The notes under the pieces are model-generated. The model saw only the letters and a list, made by a program, of their open reading frames with translations. It did no database searches and was not told the origin of the DNA. From Salvia splendens (lineage: Eukaryota; Streptophyta; Magnoliopsida; Lamiales; Lamiaceae): a stretch of DNA of 64,000 bases. How positions within the stretch are numbered: position 1 is the stretch's first letter; each line of letters begins with the position of its first letter. Positions 45,027 through 57,520 of this stretch are shown here, one piece after another. The translations under genes were made by a program, and so were the position numbers. The stretch covers positions 20,659,883 through 20,723,882 of the forward strand of contig NC_056039.1 of the NCBI RefSeq assembly GCF_004379255.2, given 5' to 3'.

Positions 45027-46846
45027 GTGAGTACTCACGCGACATTCTTAGAGGAAGACTATGTAATGAATCATAAACCCAGCAGTGAAGTGGCTCTTGA
45101 TGAGCTAACTTCTGTCACAAGTTCCATTAACCAAGAACAAGTACCAAGTGTACAAACAATTCCCGAAACTTCAACTTCTACTCAAAATATTGTAGTGTCG
45201 CGCCGCAGTGGGAGGGTCTCGCATGAGCCCGACAGATACATTGGTTTGGGAGAATCTATGGATCACTCCTCGGACAGCAATGTATTAGATCCCTGGAACT
45301 TTGCGAGGGCGCAGGCAGATGTCGATCATTGCGAATGGGTGAAAGCAATGGATTTGGAACTACAATCTATGATAGACAAAGACGTCTACTATTTGTCTGT
45401 CCTGCACGAAGGTTGTACTGCCATTGGGAGCAAGTGGATATATAAGCGTAAACGTGGACCCGATGGACGAGTTAAAGTCTTTAAGGCAAGACTAGTGGCC
45501 AAGGGGTATACCCAAAAGGAAGGCGTCGATTATGACGAGACCTTCTCCCCAATGGCCATGCTCAAATCGATTCGGATACTATTGTCTATTGCAGCTTATA
45601 TGGGTTGGGATGTATGGCAGTGGCCGTTAAGACTGCGTTTCTAAACGGCGGTCTTGAGGAGACCATCTACATGGAACAACCCGAAGGATATGCCATAAAG
45701 GGCAAAGAACACATGGTTTGGAAGCTTAAGAAGGCCATTTATGGCCTCAAGCAAGCATCTAGATCGTGGAACCAATGTTTCGATCAAACTGTTCGCAAGT
45801 TTGGATTCGAAAAGTGCCCAAGTGAAAGCTGTGTGTATAAGAAAGTTGTATTCTTAGTTTTATATGTAGATGACATTCTTCTAATTGGAAACAATAAAAA
45901 GATGTTGTCATCAGTACGAACATGGTTGTCGAACCAGTTTGAGATGAAGGATATGGGAGACGCGGGACACATCCTCGGGATCAAGGTTCTTTGGAATCGA
46001 GAAAAGAAGATGTTGTGCTTATCTCATGAACCTTACATCAACACAGTACTTAGTCGTTTTAGCATGCAGGACGCCAAGAAAGGTTTCTTACCTTTTAGAC
46101 ACGACATCCATTTATCTCAAGAGATGTGCCCTAAAATGCCTTTTGAGATACAAGCAATTAGAAGGATTCCATACGCTTCGGCAGTTTTAAGTCTCATGTA
46201 TGCTATGCTTTGTACTAGACCTGATATTTGCTTTGCTGTTGGCATGGTGGTAAGATATCAGTCGAATCCGGGCCTAAGACATTGGACTGCCGTAAAGAAC
46301 TTACTCAAGTACCTTAAACGGACTAAGGACAATGCTCTAGTTTACAATGCAGTCGAGCTCTGTCCTTTGGGATATACTGGCTCAGACTTTCAAGCTGATC
46401 AGGACTCAAGAAAATCTACTTCAGGATATGTGTTCACCTTAGGAGGTGGAGCCGTAATTTGGAAGAGTGTGAAGCAGAAATGCATCGTGGACTCGACCAT
46501 GGAAGCTGAGTATGTGGCCGCTTTGGAGGCTGCAAAAAAGGCTATATGGTTCAAGAACTTCCTTATGGATTTAGGTGTGGTGAGCATCACCATTTATTGT
46601 GACAATTCTGGTGCTGTGGCAAACTCGAAAGAACCAAGAGCTCACAAAGCGAGCAAACACATAGAGCGGAAGTATCATATCATCAGGGATATAGTGCAGA
46701 GAGGAGACATACAAGTGGTCAAGATTGCATCAGAGAACAACCTGGCAGATCCTTTTACAAAGGCTTTGGCGGTGAAACCGTTCAAGTACCACGTTGAAGG
46801 GATGGTCGTTCGACTCATTCAAGACCTCAACTCGCTTTCAGTATAA
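45027..46846 (+). pseudogene. copia element 1 reverse transcriptase and RNase H, one frameshift
   Basis: The first part (to 45644) holds the linker and start of reverse transcriptase (GSKWIYKRKRGPDGRVK, LVAKGYTQKEG, DETFSPM). A one-base loss near 45615 shifts the frame. The second part (from 45605) carries [26 protein letters not shown] and the catalytic LYVDDILLIGN (near 45860). A copia RNase H follows (GSDFQADQDSRKST, MEAEYVA, CDNSGAVA, ADPFTKAL), ending in TAA just before the polypurine tract. Confidence 0.9.
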
Positions 46847-46918
46847 GTGGGAGAAATTTTAGACGTGTGCACTACCATTTTGTATACTCGAAAGCTGTTT
46901 TGAGTATAAGTGGGAGAT

Positions 46919-48386
46919 TGTTAGGGTTTTGTATACTAGAAATCACCTTTCGAGTGATTGGATACTGTAAAACTCTAATTGTTATTTTCCAATAAATGCA
47001 ACATATTATTTTTTTGTCATAATGTTGTTATGTTTTACATTTAATGGTTGTTTATTGCATATTTAAATGTATAAGCAAACGTAACAAAGTCTAAGTCTTT
47101 GTTTTAGTAGACCGGTTGTGGGCGTCGTCCAATTTAAGGTAACACGGTCAGTTCTAAACAAAGAAAAATAAGAATTTCACAACCTAGATAGGCCTAGACT
47201 ACCTATCGTGAAAGGTTGCAATGTCAGTCCGAATATTTCTAAGCCTTATTGAAATAAGATGACGTTGGTGTGGTATATCATTGAATGGATCTAACAGCAA
47301 GACGAGTCTTTATGCTATCTACTGAAAAACGAGGTCTTGATAATTAATTTCTTAATCAATGTACGTTAGCATTGAGCATACGATATTAAGTATCTACTAC
47401 TTTGACTTACCAAAGGTGCGGGTTTTTCGTCACCCAAAGATCCAGGTATATTGGGTAGTGGCGATAATTATCTAACCGTGCTAGGATTGCTATTACGTTG
47501 AATCGTGCGTGAGGGGAGTCTCGTTTGATAACATCCACAAGAGGAGCTCGAAACAAGGTTTTATTATTCGGAACCTAGCTAGTTGGAGTTTAATTACTCC
47601 ATGAATAATAAATAAGAGTTTCTTGCAAAGTCCACTCTTGGAGATTAAAATATGTTAATTAATTAAGTCCATAGCAGACAATAATTAATTAATGGATGTT
47701 TCTATCTTAAGCGCGGGAAATAAATTAAATGCAATTAAAGGAAACCCGGAATACTTGTAATTTCGGATTTGGAAGGCAGTGCAATATTACTTCTGTAGTG
47801 GCTGCTTGTAATATTCCAATATAAGCTTATATTAAATTGTGGCTTCAATTTAATTGGTAAAAAGCTAATTGGGTGAGGCATGTTCCAAATTCTTCTTTAG
47901 ATCCCTAGCTGAGCCCAATATGTGACTTAATATAAATAGGAGAATAAAGGAGACAGAAAAAGCACATTATTACTCTATCAAATATTCGTCCCTTTCTAAG
48001 AAAGAGAGAGCTCGAAATTTTGCCTCCTCCGTGAGCTGAGTTCTGTCTTCGTTATTCAAGTCCTAGTACGTTGGTGAGATTTGCCCACACAAATATCAGC
48101 GTATAGTCTGGGACACCAGTCAGAAGATCAAAGGTCGAGTAGTGAAGCTCTTCACGTGGAGACGGAGCAAGCCATCATAGATTCTTGATTGAATCAAAGA
48201 AGTAAATTGGCTAAATCCGTAGTAAGCATGTTTTAGGGATTTTATATGCTGAAACATGTTTTAATTCAAGTAATGAGCATGATACATGTGATAATTACGC
48301 GAATAGAATTTGTCTAAATAATCTGCTAAATAGATCAAATTTATGTGATAATTATATGTTGCACACTTCCGCTGCCAACCCCTTCA
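46919..48386 (+). repeat. Right LTR of copia element 1 (1468 bp)
   Basis: TGTTAGGGTTTTGTATACTAG-like start (46919) to CAACCCCTTCA. It follows the polypurine tract and is followed by 12 unmatched bases and then gypsy LTR E sequence. Confidence 0.93.
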
Positions 48387-49794
48387 TAGTTAAGCTTGCC
48401 CGAATTGCCCAACTAATTAAATTGCCCAACTGCCAATTTTAATTAGGAATCTCTACCTAAAAGTCCAATTATTAATTAGAGCAGCCCATTCTCTTTAATT
48501 CGTTCTCGTCTCAGCTTCTTTAAAATAGTTGGCCCAATTACTCAATTCAAAAGGCCTAAGCAAAAACAAAAAGAAATGAGCCCAGCAATGTCTTCTTCTT
48601 CACGCCCCACTACCCCCCATTTTTCTTGAATTTCTGGCGAGTTCTCGCCCTGGGTGGTTCCGATTTTGCCAAACCGGACTCCTCTCTCCCAAATTTTTCT
48701 CTTGCCCTAGCTCTGCAAAATCTACTCCAAACCAACGCCACCGGCACAGTGGTCGCCATCCTCCGCCGCCTACTCCTGCGGCGCTTCCCCTCCTCTGCGA
48801 AATCGCGAAGGAGCTCTTCGTTTCCCATCGTGAGTTTTCCCCCAATTTGATCTCTTCTTCGTCTCCTCAAATTGAGGTTTCGCGGTCTTTGTCGATTCTC
48901 AAATTCCAGCGCCGCTGCCTTTCTCCTTCGTGACGGGAGGTCCTTGACGGCGTACTGGCTCTCGCCCTTGCTCCCAGCTGTTCGTCTATCGGATGCAGCA
49001 AGAGCAGCTCCCTCTTCGGCCTCCGTCGCCTAGCACCAGCAGCCGCTGCCCCGCGGTGAGTCCCTGGATCTCCGTCGTTCCTCGTCCGCCGCCGGCAGCT
49101 CTGCCTATCTAAAGTTAAGCCCTCTTCCCCTACCCTTTTATTTCTTCGTTTAGTGATCATCTCTTATGGATATTCTTGCGAATCATTGTGGTTATTGGTG
49201 TTTTTGGTTTAGCAAGCCCCTATCACTATGTGATACTTGATTGATGAGCATTATTTGATCCTAGTTTTATCCAATGATCCTATGTTCTTGAGAGATTGGC
49301 ATATCACAGATCTTGGGTAAAACTCTTGACTTGCTAAGCCCTTGGGCTATTCTGTAGGTGTTCTAATCATGATGCAAAGGGAGGGTTGTTGTGTTGTTAC
49401 CTAGCTTTGATGGCCTTTATTTGTTGTGGATTGATCTCTTGCCGCCCTCGCTCCTCTTCCTTCTCCCTCGCTGCACTCCTTGCGATTGTGAATCCTTGAG
49501 TGTCTAAAATATGGGAAGGAGAGAGTGGTGAGGGGGCTGTTTATATATCTCTCATTTTTGGCATCTTGTGCCTGAACTTTGGGAGAATGTGCTTCCATAT
49601 TGAGGCTACATGCTTGGCCTCCTTTTGAGTTTGGTGATTGTGCTCTTTATACCAATTTGGTGAAACTTGGGAAGGTGGCATAAGGGCTGATCTCAGGCTC
49701 TACACTGCAGCCCCCTAGGCTGCCCTATCTTGCCTACTAATCTCTTTTCTTATTCGAGCTTGTGTCTCACTTTCCTCTCTTATGTGTCAAAATT

Positions 49795-50332
49795 TGTTGG
49801 AAAAAACGTGTAAAACATGGAGGATTTTGGAGGCTTTTCACATGGCCTAGACCTATGGCCTTTCAACTTGTGTAACCTCTAATTTCTTCATGTTGTATCT
49901 TCAATGCCAAGCTTTTCAAGTACCATCCTCTATCCTATAAATAGGTGGATTTGAGGGATATGAAATACACCAACAACAAACTTCTCTCTTTTCTCTCAAG
50001 GTCCCTACATCATAGTGTGCAGCTTAGGAGCATTGTCTTGCTCGATTCTCGGAACTCCATCAAGTTCGCCGGTGCCTAGCGGGTTTGAGGTGCTTCTACA
50101 TGCTAGGAGGAAGTCGTTTTATCTTTGGGGGCAATACGCCATTCCGTGAGCACTAGCTGGAGCGTAATTTGTCTTGCGGAAAGAGGGCTTTCCTCGACTC
50201 GACTTATAAATTTGGTTTGCTTTATTTCTGTTGTAATTTTCATTCCTCTTTTGTTGCAAGTTTCCTTTCAATTGTAATAGTTAGAGTACCGCCTGTACAC
50301 GGCTTGGAAATTTTATCTCATTATTTCTAACA
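49795..50332 (+). repeat. Left LTR of copia element 2 (538 bp)
   Basis: It contains a TATA-like CCTATAAATAGG near 49940 and a CT-rich leader after it, the likely promoter of the element. The right LTR has the same length and only scattered changes. Confidence 0.92.
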
Positions 50333-50395
50333 ATCGCAAGACAAATTATTGTACTCTTCTAAGACAGGATTATACCAATTGAAGTTGGAGGAAAC

Positions 50396-52651
50396 ATGAG
50401 CTCCAAAGCTGGAATGAAGAAACGAACAGTCGCAATGTTCGTGGGCTACGAAATGGTTAATTCCCTAAGATCAATTCTCTTGAGAATTGTGTTTATCGTT
50501 TGTCAGTTGACAAGCAAGACCAATTTAGACTTGGTAGTAATAATTGAGATGCTTGTGGTGTTGAGTATACCAATGCACATATGGTTCGATATAATTGTGT
50601 ACTTATTGTTGGAGACGATATTGTGCAAATTATTTGAACGTGTTGTTATAAATAAAAAAGATCATGTGGTGGTCGCAATGGTCTCCGACGTAAACCATGG
50701 TAACAATCCAAATGAATGGTTTGTTGATACAGGTGCCACATGTCATGTGTGCTCTGAAAGAAGCGTTTTTTCTACCTACAAATCTGTTGATGGTAGAAAA
50801 GTACGTATGGGAAACCAAGCCTCTTCTAAGGTGGTTGGTGTGGGTAATGTGTTCCTAAAATTAGGATCTGGAAAAGTTCTTACCCTTAGGGATGTACTAC
50901 ATGTTCCAGACATTCGAAATAATTTGGTGTCAGGCTTACTTCTAGTAAATCATGGATTTTCCCTAGAATTTGAGTGTGAAAAGGTTATATTGACCAAGTA
51001 TGAAAAGTTCATAGGTGAAGGTCACCTAGTGAATGGGATTTTTGAGCTGAATGTTACGGTTATTCACCGTGGAAAAGGAATAAGCAATAAGGAAGATGAC
51101 ACATCCTCTTATTTGCTTGAAAGCTTTGATTTATGGCATAATAGATTGAGACATGTAAATCTAAATGCTATAAAAAGATTAGTAAATCTTAATTTACTAA
51201 AAGTAGATAAGTTTAACTCACAAGAAAGATGTGAAGTGTGTGTTGAAGCCAAAATGGCTAAACTGTCGTTCCATTCGGTAGAGCGAAGCACAAAACCTCT
51301 TGAATTGATCCATACAGACGTATGTGATTTGAAATTTGTGCAAACAAGAGGTGATAAAAAGTATTTCATCACGTTTATAGATAATTGCACAAGGTATTGT
51401 TACCTTTTCTTATTAAGAAGTAAAGATGAGGCAATTGAAGCGTTCAAAGACTTCAAAAATGAAGCTGAAAATCAACTTAATTGTCGAATTAAGTGTGTTG
51501 CTGAATTATGCCATGCAAGTGGAATAATTCACCAAACCACACCTCCATATTCTCCTCAATCAAATGGTGTTGCTGAACGCAAAAATCAAACACTAAAAGA
51601 GATGATGAATGCTTTGTTGATTAATTCAGGATTACCCCATAACATGTGGGGGGAGGTTGTGTTAACAGCGAATCATATCCTGAACAAAATTCCACTAAAA
51701 AATAGGGATGTGACTCCTTATGAGTTGTGGAAAGGCAAGAAACCTTCGTATTCATACCTCAACGTGTGGGGGTGCTTAGCGAAGGTAGAAGTGGCTCCTC
51801 CGAAACAAGTTGCAATAGGCCCTAAAACAGTCGATTGCATCTTTATTGGCCATGCACTTAATAGTTGTGCATATCGTTTCCTAGTCCATAGGTCAGTTGT
51901 GCCTTGCATGGCTGAAGGAACAACAATTGAGTCAATAAATGTTATATTCTTTGAGAATGTGTACCCTTGCAAGAAGCAGGAGGATTGTTCTAGTGAAAGA
52001 ATGATGGATGAATCCACTAGTTCTCATCCTCCAAAAAGAACGAGTTCAAGTCCTGAGGATATAGAACCAAGACGTGGTAAAAGAGTTAAAATTGCTAAGA
52101 CTTTTGGTCCAGAGTTCATAACTTTCATGTTGGATGGTGAGCCAAAGTCCGTGGCGGAAGCTTTGTCTGGCCCAGATGCAGCGTGGTGGCAAGAAGCTAT
52201 CAACAGTGAAATTGAATCCATCATGAGAAATAACATTTGGGTGTTAGTAGACTTGTCTAAAGGCTGTAAGGCTTTAGGGTGCAAGTGGATTCTGAAATGG
52301 AAATATAAGCCCGATGGTACTATAGATAAGTACAAAGCTCGCCTAGTTGTCCAAGGCTTTAAGCAGAAAGAAGGGCATGACTTTTTTGATACCTATTCAC
52401 CTGTTACGAGAATCATTTCCATTCGGGTGCTTCTAGCGATTGCTGCTTTGCACAATCTTGAGATTCACCAAATGGATGTGAAAACTGCGTTTCTGAATGG
52501 TGATCTGGAAGAAGAAATATATATGGAACAACCCAAAGGGTTTGTTGTGCCTGGGCAAGAGCGTAAAGTATGCAAACTGGTAAAATCATTATATGGGTTG
52601 AAGCAAGCACCGTTACAATGTGATGTTGTCAAACGGGTTCACTATCAATGA
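50396..52651 (+). pseudogene. copia element 2 protease, integrase and partial reverse transcriptase
   Basis: This is the longest open frame in the window (751 codons). The first ~100 residues are not recognised. Then follow the protease motif [24 protein letters not shown], the pre-integrase finger ([10 protein letters not shown]...CEVCVEAK), integrase ([29 protein letters not shown]) and the reverse transcriptase start ([39 protein letters not shown]). Two defects stand out. The segment with the second catalytic Asp of integrase (the SDRGGE motif) is missing between residues of NQLNCRIK and the HASGIIHQT stretch, in frame. A frameshift after GLKQAP removes the reverse transcriptase palm. Confidence 0.88.
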
Positions 52652-53639
52652 GTGTGATAAGTGTGTTTACATTAAGAACACAGATAACGGTTTTGTTATT
52701 GTGTGTCTTTATGTAGATGATATGTTGATTATGGGCAGCAATAGTACCATTATCAACGAAACCAAAAATATGTTGAAGAGAAATTTCGACATGAAAGATA
52801 TGGGTTTAGTTGATGTGATTCTCGGAATCAAAATTAAAATGAATCATAAGGGAATTGCTCTGACACAATCTCATTATATTGAGAAAGTGCTAAAGAAATT
52901 TTACTCGTTCGATTGTGAGCCAGCTAAGACTCCATTGGAACCCAACGTTCATTTGAGTAAGCACACACTCAAGAAGAATATGCAAGGATCATAGGGAGTT
53001 TGATGTTTATCACAAACTGCACCCGACCAGATCTTGCGTGTACGGTGAATAAGCTGAGCCGATTTTCGAGCAACTCAAGCAAGGAACATTGGAAAGCTCT
53101 GCGTAGGGTTTTGAGATACTTGAAGTATACTCTTAACTTTGAGCTGCAGTACACAAGATATCCCCAAGTACTTGAAGGGTACTGTGATGCAAATTGGATC
53201 TCTGAACTCATTTTCGACAAGTGGGTATGTGTTCACTGTGGGGGGTGGTGCTGTCTCGTGGAAATCAACAAAACAGACGTGTATTGCTCGTTCCACCATG
53301 GAATCTGAGTTTATCACATTAGGTAAAGCAGGGGAAGAAGCCGAGTGGCTCAAAAATTTTCTAGAATGTATTCCATGTTGGAAGAAGCCAGTGCCGACAG
53401 TAGTGATATACTGTGATAGCCAAGCAGCTATATGGAGAGCACATAGTGGCTTATACAACGGTAAGTCTCGACATATTCGTCGGCGACATAATACCGTCAG
53501 ACAATTGATCACAAGTGGTGTTATCACAGTTGACTATGTAAGGTCAGTTGATAACTTAGCGGATCCGTTAACAAAAGGTTTAAACCATGATCAAATGCAT
53601 AAATTGCTAAAAGGAATGGGACTGAAAACCACATCTTAA
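52620..53639 (+). pseudogene. copia element 2 reverse transcriptase palm and RNase H, frameshifted
   Basis: After the frameshift near 52610 the frame 52620-52994 carries CLYVDDMLIMGSN (the catalytic Asp pair) and DMGLVDVILGIK. It ends in a stop, then 53000-53308 continues with the thumb ([18 protein letters not shown]). A further shift near 53200 leads to the RNase H frame ending at 53639, with [35 protein letters not shown] and [11 protein letters not shown]. Thus three breaks separate otherwise recognisable domains. Confidence 0.87.
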
Positions 53640-54217
53640 AAGATAATTATAGTGGTAACTCAACCATACGATTGGAGATCCCATGGGCTTGGTTCAATGG
53701 GAAAATGAAGCTATATGAATCTAGTTGTAACACTCGGAAGATTTTTAATCTTCGCCCATTCTTTAGAAAGCATTGAGTGTTGTAACCTGCATGTGGTAGG
53801 AGGCTAAGTTTTGACTTTTAATGATTCTTGGAAACCTCGAGGGGGTGGGTATTGCAGGATACCTGGAAAAGAATCACCTATGTAAGTGAAGAAGTGTGGG
53901 CCGCTTCAACATGTGAATCACTTATGAGTCCAAAGTGGTGTTCCATGGCCAGTAAAGGACACAAACGTGAGAACTGATGAGTTTGTAAATAATATTGTGT
54001 CAATATTATTGTCTCGGTATACACCAAGGAGGAATGGTTTAAGGCATCACGTCCACCAGGCCGCCGGTATGCCCGATAGTGTTGACTATGGAAAGTTCAA
54101 AGCCCTAAGCTACTATTCCAAATGCAATATTATTTCTCGAGAATTGAGCAAAGAGTCTGCATGCATACATGTCTTAAGTTGGTTTGAGCTGCCAGCGCTC
54201 TAACCAATGTGGGGGAT
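53640..54217 (+). other. 3' untranslated interior of copia element 2
   Basis: Non-coding sequence between the RNase H stop and the right LTR, ending in the polypurine tract CCAATGTGGGGGAT. No additional domain was seen. Confidence 0.7.
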
Positions 54218-54755
54218 TGTTGGAAAAAACATGTAAAACATGGAGGATTTTGGAGGCTTTTCACATGGCCTAGACCTATGGGCCATTCAACTTGTGTAAC
54301 CTCTAATTTCTTCATGTTGTATCTTGAATGTCAAGCTTTTCAAGTACCATCCTCTATCCTATAAATAGGTGGATTTGAGGGATATGAAATACACCAACAA
54401 CAAACTTCTCTCTTTTCTCTCAATGTCCCTACATCATAGTGTGCATCTTAGGAGCATTGTCTCGCTCGATTCTCGGAACTCCATCAAGTTCGCCGGTGCC
54501 TAGCGGGTTTGAGGTGTTTCTACACGCTAGGAGGAAGTCGTTTTATCTCTGGGGGCAATACACCATTCCGTGAGCACTAGCCGGGGCGTATTTGTCTTGC
54601 GGAAAGAGGGCTTTCCTCGACTCGACTTATAAATTTGGTTTGCTTTATTTCCGTTGTAATTTTCATTCCTCTTTTGTTGCAAGTTTTCTTTCGATTGTAA
54701 TAGTTAGAGTACCGTCTGTACACGGCTTGAAAATTTTATCTCATTATTTCTAACA
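54218..54755 (+). repeat. Right LTR of copia element 2 (538 bp)
   Basis: Starts at TGTTGGAAAAAAC directly after the polypurine tract and ends TTTCTAACA, before the resumed gypsy LTR E sequence. Confidence 0.92.
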
Positions 54756-55327
54756 ATTTGCGACCACCTCCCGATACCCTTTTTGGTACCCTTTTTGGTG
54801 TAAATTTTGTAGGTGGCATGGCTGTCCCTTGGAGCCTTGTGGAGGTGGGAATCGAGGGAGAGAGAAGGGATGAAATCTTTTCTCACATCACTCTCCATGC
54901 TTACTTTACAAAGAAGCAACCTTCACCTTCTTGGTTCTTGATCTTCTTTTCTTTTTTTTACCTTTTTTTTTCTCTTAAGAGTAGGAATGTAATTTGGAAA
55001 GTAGAGTACATAGGGAAGAGTTGTCTCTTTTGCTCATGTAAGAATTTGTACTACTTGTATAGTTTGAATTGTATATTATCACACACATGTATCCTTATTT
55101 TCTCTAATATAGTATTTCATTTACTTTTATTCTTGAAAATTTTTCTTTTGCACTTAATTTCTCCCAACCAAGTTTAATTTATTCCAAGGCCGGAAATCAT
55201 AACGAAAAGCATACGCCTTCTAAACGAGTGTTAATTAATTTAATAAATCCAGCTTATCCAAAATAAAAGAAATGAAATTTCGGGGCGTTACATTCCACCA
55301 TCCTTAAACGAAATTTCGTCCCGAAAT

Positions 55328-55890
55328 TTGTACAGCTTTACTCGAATAATTCGGGGTAGCGTTCCTTCATTTTATCTTCCAACTCCCACGTGGCCTCCTC
55401 TTGCCCGTGGTGTTCCCATAGTACTTTCACTAAAGAAATGGATTTATTCCTTAACTGCTGCACCTTCCTGTCCAGAATTGCCTTCGGTTTTTCTTCATAG
55501 CTCAGATCTGGGTTCATTATCATCTATTCCTGATGAATCACGTGCTTCGGATCTAACACATATTTCCTAAGCAGGGATACATGGAATACGTTATGAACAT
55601 TTCCAAAGCTCGATGGTAAGGCCAATCGATAAGCGACTAGTACAACTGCTTCTAGGATCTCGTACGGTCCTATATATCAGGGTCGGAGTTTTCCCTTGAC
55701 TCTAAATCTGGCTATCCCTTTTGAGGGCGATACTTTCAAGAAAACTTTATCTTCCACCGTAACTTGCAATTCGGTCTGTCGGACATCTGCATAGGCCTTC
55801 TATCTATCCTGAGCCTCTTTGGTCCTTTCTCAGATTTTTCTGACGATTTCTATCATCTCCCCGATTGCATCCAGGCCCAGAATTTTCCTC
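55328..55890 (-). pseudogene. gypsy integrase C-terminus and chromodomain, copy I
   Basis: The chromodomain is best preserved here: KPKAILDRKVQQLRNKS, then LVKVLWEHHGQEEATWELE and a YPELFE end, the classic Tekay/Del-type motif. A TAG at about 55524-55526, where copy II has GAG, cuts it off from the upstream GDKVFLKVSP-type integrase C-terminus, which itself carries changes. The stop codon of pol lies about 40 bp before the LTR. Confidence 0.85.
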
Positions 55891-55933
55891 TTACCGACCT
55901 CATCCCAATAGTGAGGCGATATGCACTTTCTCC

Positions 55934-56356
55934 CTAGAGTACTTCGTACAGAGCCATATCAATTGTAGCCTGGTAGATGTTGTTATATACGAACTCTATC
56001 AACGGCAGTACTGGTCCCCAATTGCTCCCTCTATCGAGCACTACTGCCCTCAGCATATCCTCCGACTGTCCATCGGGCTGTGGGTGAAATCTCGTGCTAA
56101 AATTCAGTTGCGTCCCTAGTTCTTTCTGTAGGCTCTTCCAAAATCTGGACGTGAATTTAGCATCTCTATCCGACGTGATCGTCGTTGGTATGCCATGCAA
56201 GCGAATGATTTCCCTTACGTACAACTGGGCTAGCTTCCCTGACCCGTACGCAATAGGTATTGGTACAAAATAGGTACTCTTAGTGAGACGATCGACTATT
56301 ACCCAAATTCCAGTATTTCCTCTTTGAGATTTTGGTAGTCCTGTGACAAAATCCAT
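55934..56356 (-). pseudogene. gypsy integrase core, copy I
   Basis: About 140 codons of a gypsy integrase core: MDFVTGLPKS, VIVDRLTKSTYF (first Asp), [15 protein letters not shown] (second Asp) and PQPDGQSE (Glu), so the three catalytic acidic residues are visible in one frame. The frame ends early in a stop after NNIYQATIDMALYEVL. It is separated from the RNase H/zinc-finger frame by stops near 56360-56495. Confidence 0.88.
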
Positions 56357-56494
56357 GGCTATGTGTTCTCATTTCCACTAGGGAATCTCTAACGGCTGCA
56401 GCTTCCCGTAGGGTCGTTGGTGCAGTGCCTTCACTTGTTGCCAGGAAAGACACCTCTCAACGTACGACGGTATATCTCTCTTCATGTCGTCCCA

Positions 56495-57520
56495 CTAGAA
56501 CTTCTTCTTTAAGTCCTGGTACATCTTTGTATTTCCTGGGTGGGCGGTGTATGGGGTATCATGTGCTTCGCTCATTCTCATTTTTGAGCTCCTCCTGGTT
56601 GGGTACACACAATCTCCCTTCAAACGTGATCGGTCTGCCTCTTTCTGGAATTTCTCTTGTTTGCCCGTTCTTAGTTTTAGGCGCAACTTCTCTAGAGCCT
56701 CATCCCGTCTCTGGGCCTCAACGATCCTACCTCTCAAATCGGGGACAACTACTAGAGTAGAAATTATGCCTTCTACCGTCTCTGGTGCTTGCACCATCTC
56801 TAAATTCATTCTGTCAAATTCTCTAAGCAGTTCCTTCTCCTGAGCGAACATGACTGCTAATTGGTGCTGACTCTTACGGCTCAACGCGTCTGCCACGACG
56901 TTAGCCTTGCCCGGTTGGTAGTTTATGCCGCAGTTGTAATCTTTTACTAATTCGAGTCGTCTCCTCTGTCGCATGTTCAGGTCTTTTTGCTCGAAAAAAT
57001 ATTTGAGGCTCTTGTGGTCCGTGAAAATTTCACATCTAACTCCATATAGGTGGTGTCTCCAAATTTTCAACGCGGGGACCACTGCCGCTAGTTCTCGCTC
57101 GTGTGTTGGATAGTTGAGCTCATATGGTCTAAGTTGTCGTGATGCATAAGCGATCACCTTCCCATTCTGCATCAACACACATCCAAGTCTGCTCTTGGAG
57201 GTATCCGTATAGACTACATAGTTCGTTCCTGGCTCAGGGACTGCTAAAACGGGTGTGTTGGTCAACTTCTCCTTTAACAGTTGGAAGCTTGCTTGGAGAC
57301 CAGGAGACCAGGAGACCTTGGTTCCCTTTTTGAGTTGCTGAGTCATTGGTCGTGCAATCTTCGAGAATCCTTCAATGAATCTCCTATAGTAGTTAGCTAG
57401 TCCTAGGAAACTTCGAATTTCGTTGGGCGCAGTTGGCACTTTCCGATTTCGTACTGCTTCCACCTTGGCGGGGTCTACTCGTATTCCTTCTGTCGTCACG
57501 ATGTGTCCAAGGAAATTCAC
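56495..57520 (-). pseudogene. gypsy reverse transcriptase end, RNase H and integrase zinc finger, copy I
   Basis: About 340 codons: the end of reverse transcriptase ([27 protein letters not shown]), RNase H with [28 protein letters not shown] and [10 protein letters not shown] (its four acidic residues are kept), then the linker [19 protein letters not shown] and the start of the integrase HHCC finger (H..H in [19 protein letters not shown]). The reverse transcriptase fingers and palm are missing from this copy because of the rearranged right edge. Confidence 0.9.

Larger units (their letters stand above)
35463..48386 (+). mobile_element. Ty1/copia element 1, plus strand, with a nested solo gypsy LTR
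   Basis: LTRs lie at 35463-36927 and 46919-48386, both starting TGTTAGGGTTT and ending CCCCTTCA. A primer site TGGTATCGGAGCC (36930-36942, one change from the Met-tRNA type) follows the left LTR, and a polypurine tract AAGTGGGAGAT precedes the right LTR. The order gag, protease, integrase, reverse transcriptase, RNase H is copia-type. Flanks differ (CACTC left, TAGTT right), and both belong to gypsy LTR sequence at non-adjacent positions, so this copy is a product of recombination. Without the nested LTR it would be about 9.4 kb. All genes carry stops or frameshifts. Confidence 0.92.
49795..54755 (+). mobile_element. Ty1/copia element 2, plus strand, defective, in LTR E
   Basis: LTRs of 538 bp each (49795-50332 and 54218-54755) start TGTTGGAAAAAAC and end TTTCTAACA and are nearly identical. 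Reading one base inward, AATTT borders both ends (49791-49795 and 54755-54759), which is the probable target duplication. A polypurine tract GTGGGGGAT precedes the right LTR. The sequence after the left LTR (ATCGCAAGACAAATT) is not a recognisable primer site and gag is missing, so the 5' interior has been deleted. Pol is frameshifted. Confidence 0.92.
48387..55292 (-). repeat. 3' LTR of the minus-strand Tekay-like element (LTR E), split by copia element 2
   Basis: LTR sequence runs 48399-49794 and 54756-55292. It resumes at a point equal to 34349 in LTR C, so 1.1 kb of LTR is present on both sides of copia 1. Its right edge, CGGGGCGTTACA, followed by TTCCACCATCC (complement of a polypurine tract), is the LTR start in minus orientation. 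The GC island at 48590-49060 is present and includes a GCGGTGAGT word that would be a splice donor on the + strand. Confidence 0.88.

Noticed and set aside
55328..57333. Plus-strand open frames in the gypsy internal regions
   Set aside because: They are antisense shadows of the minus-strand pol sequences.
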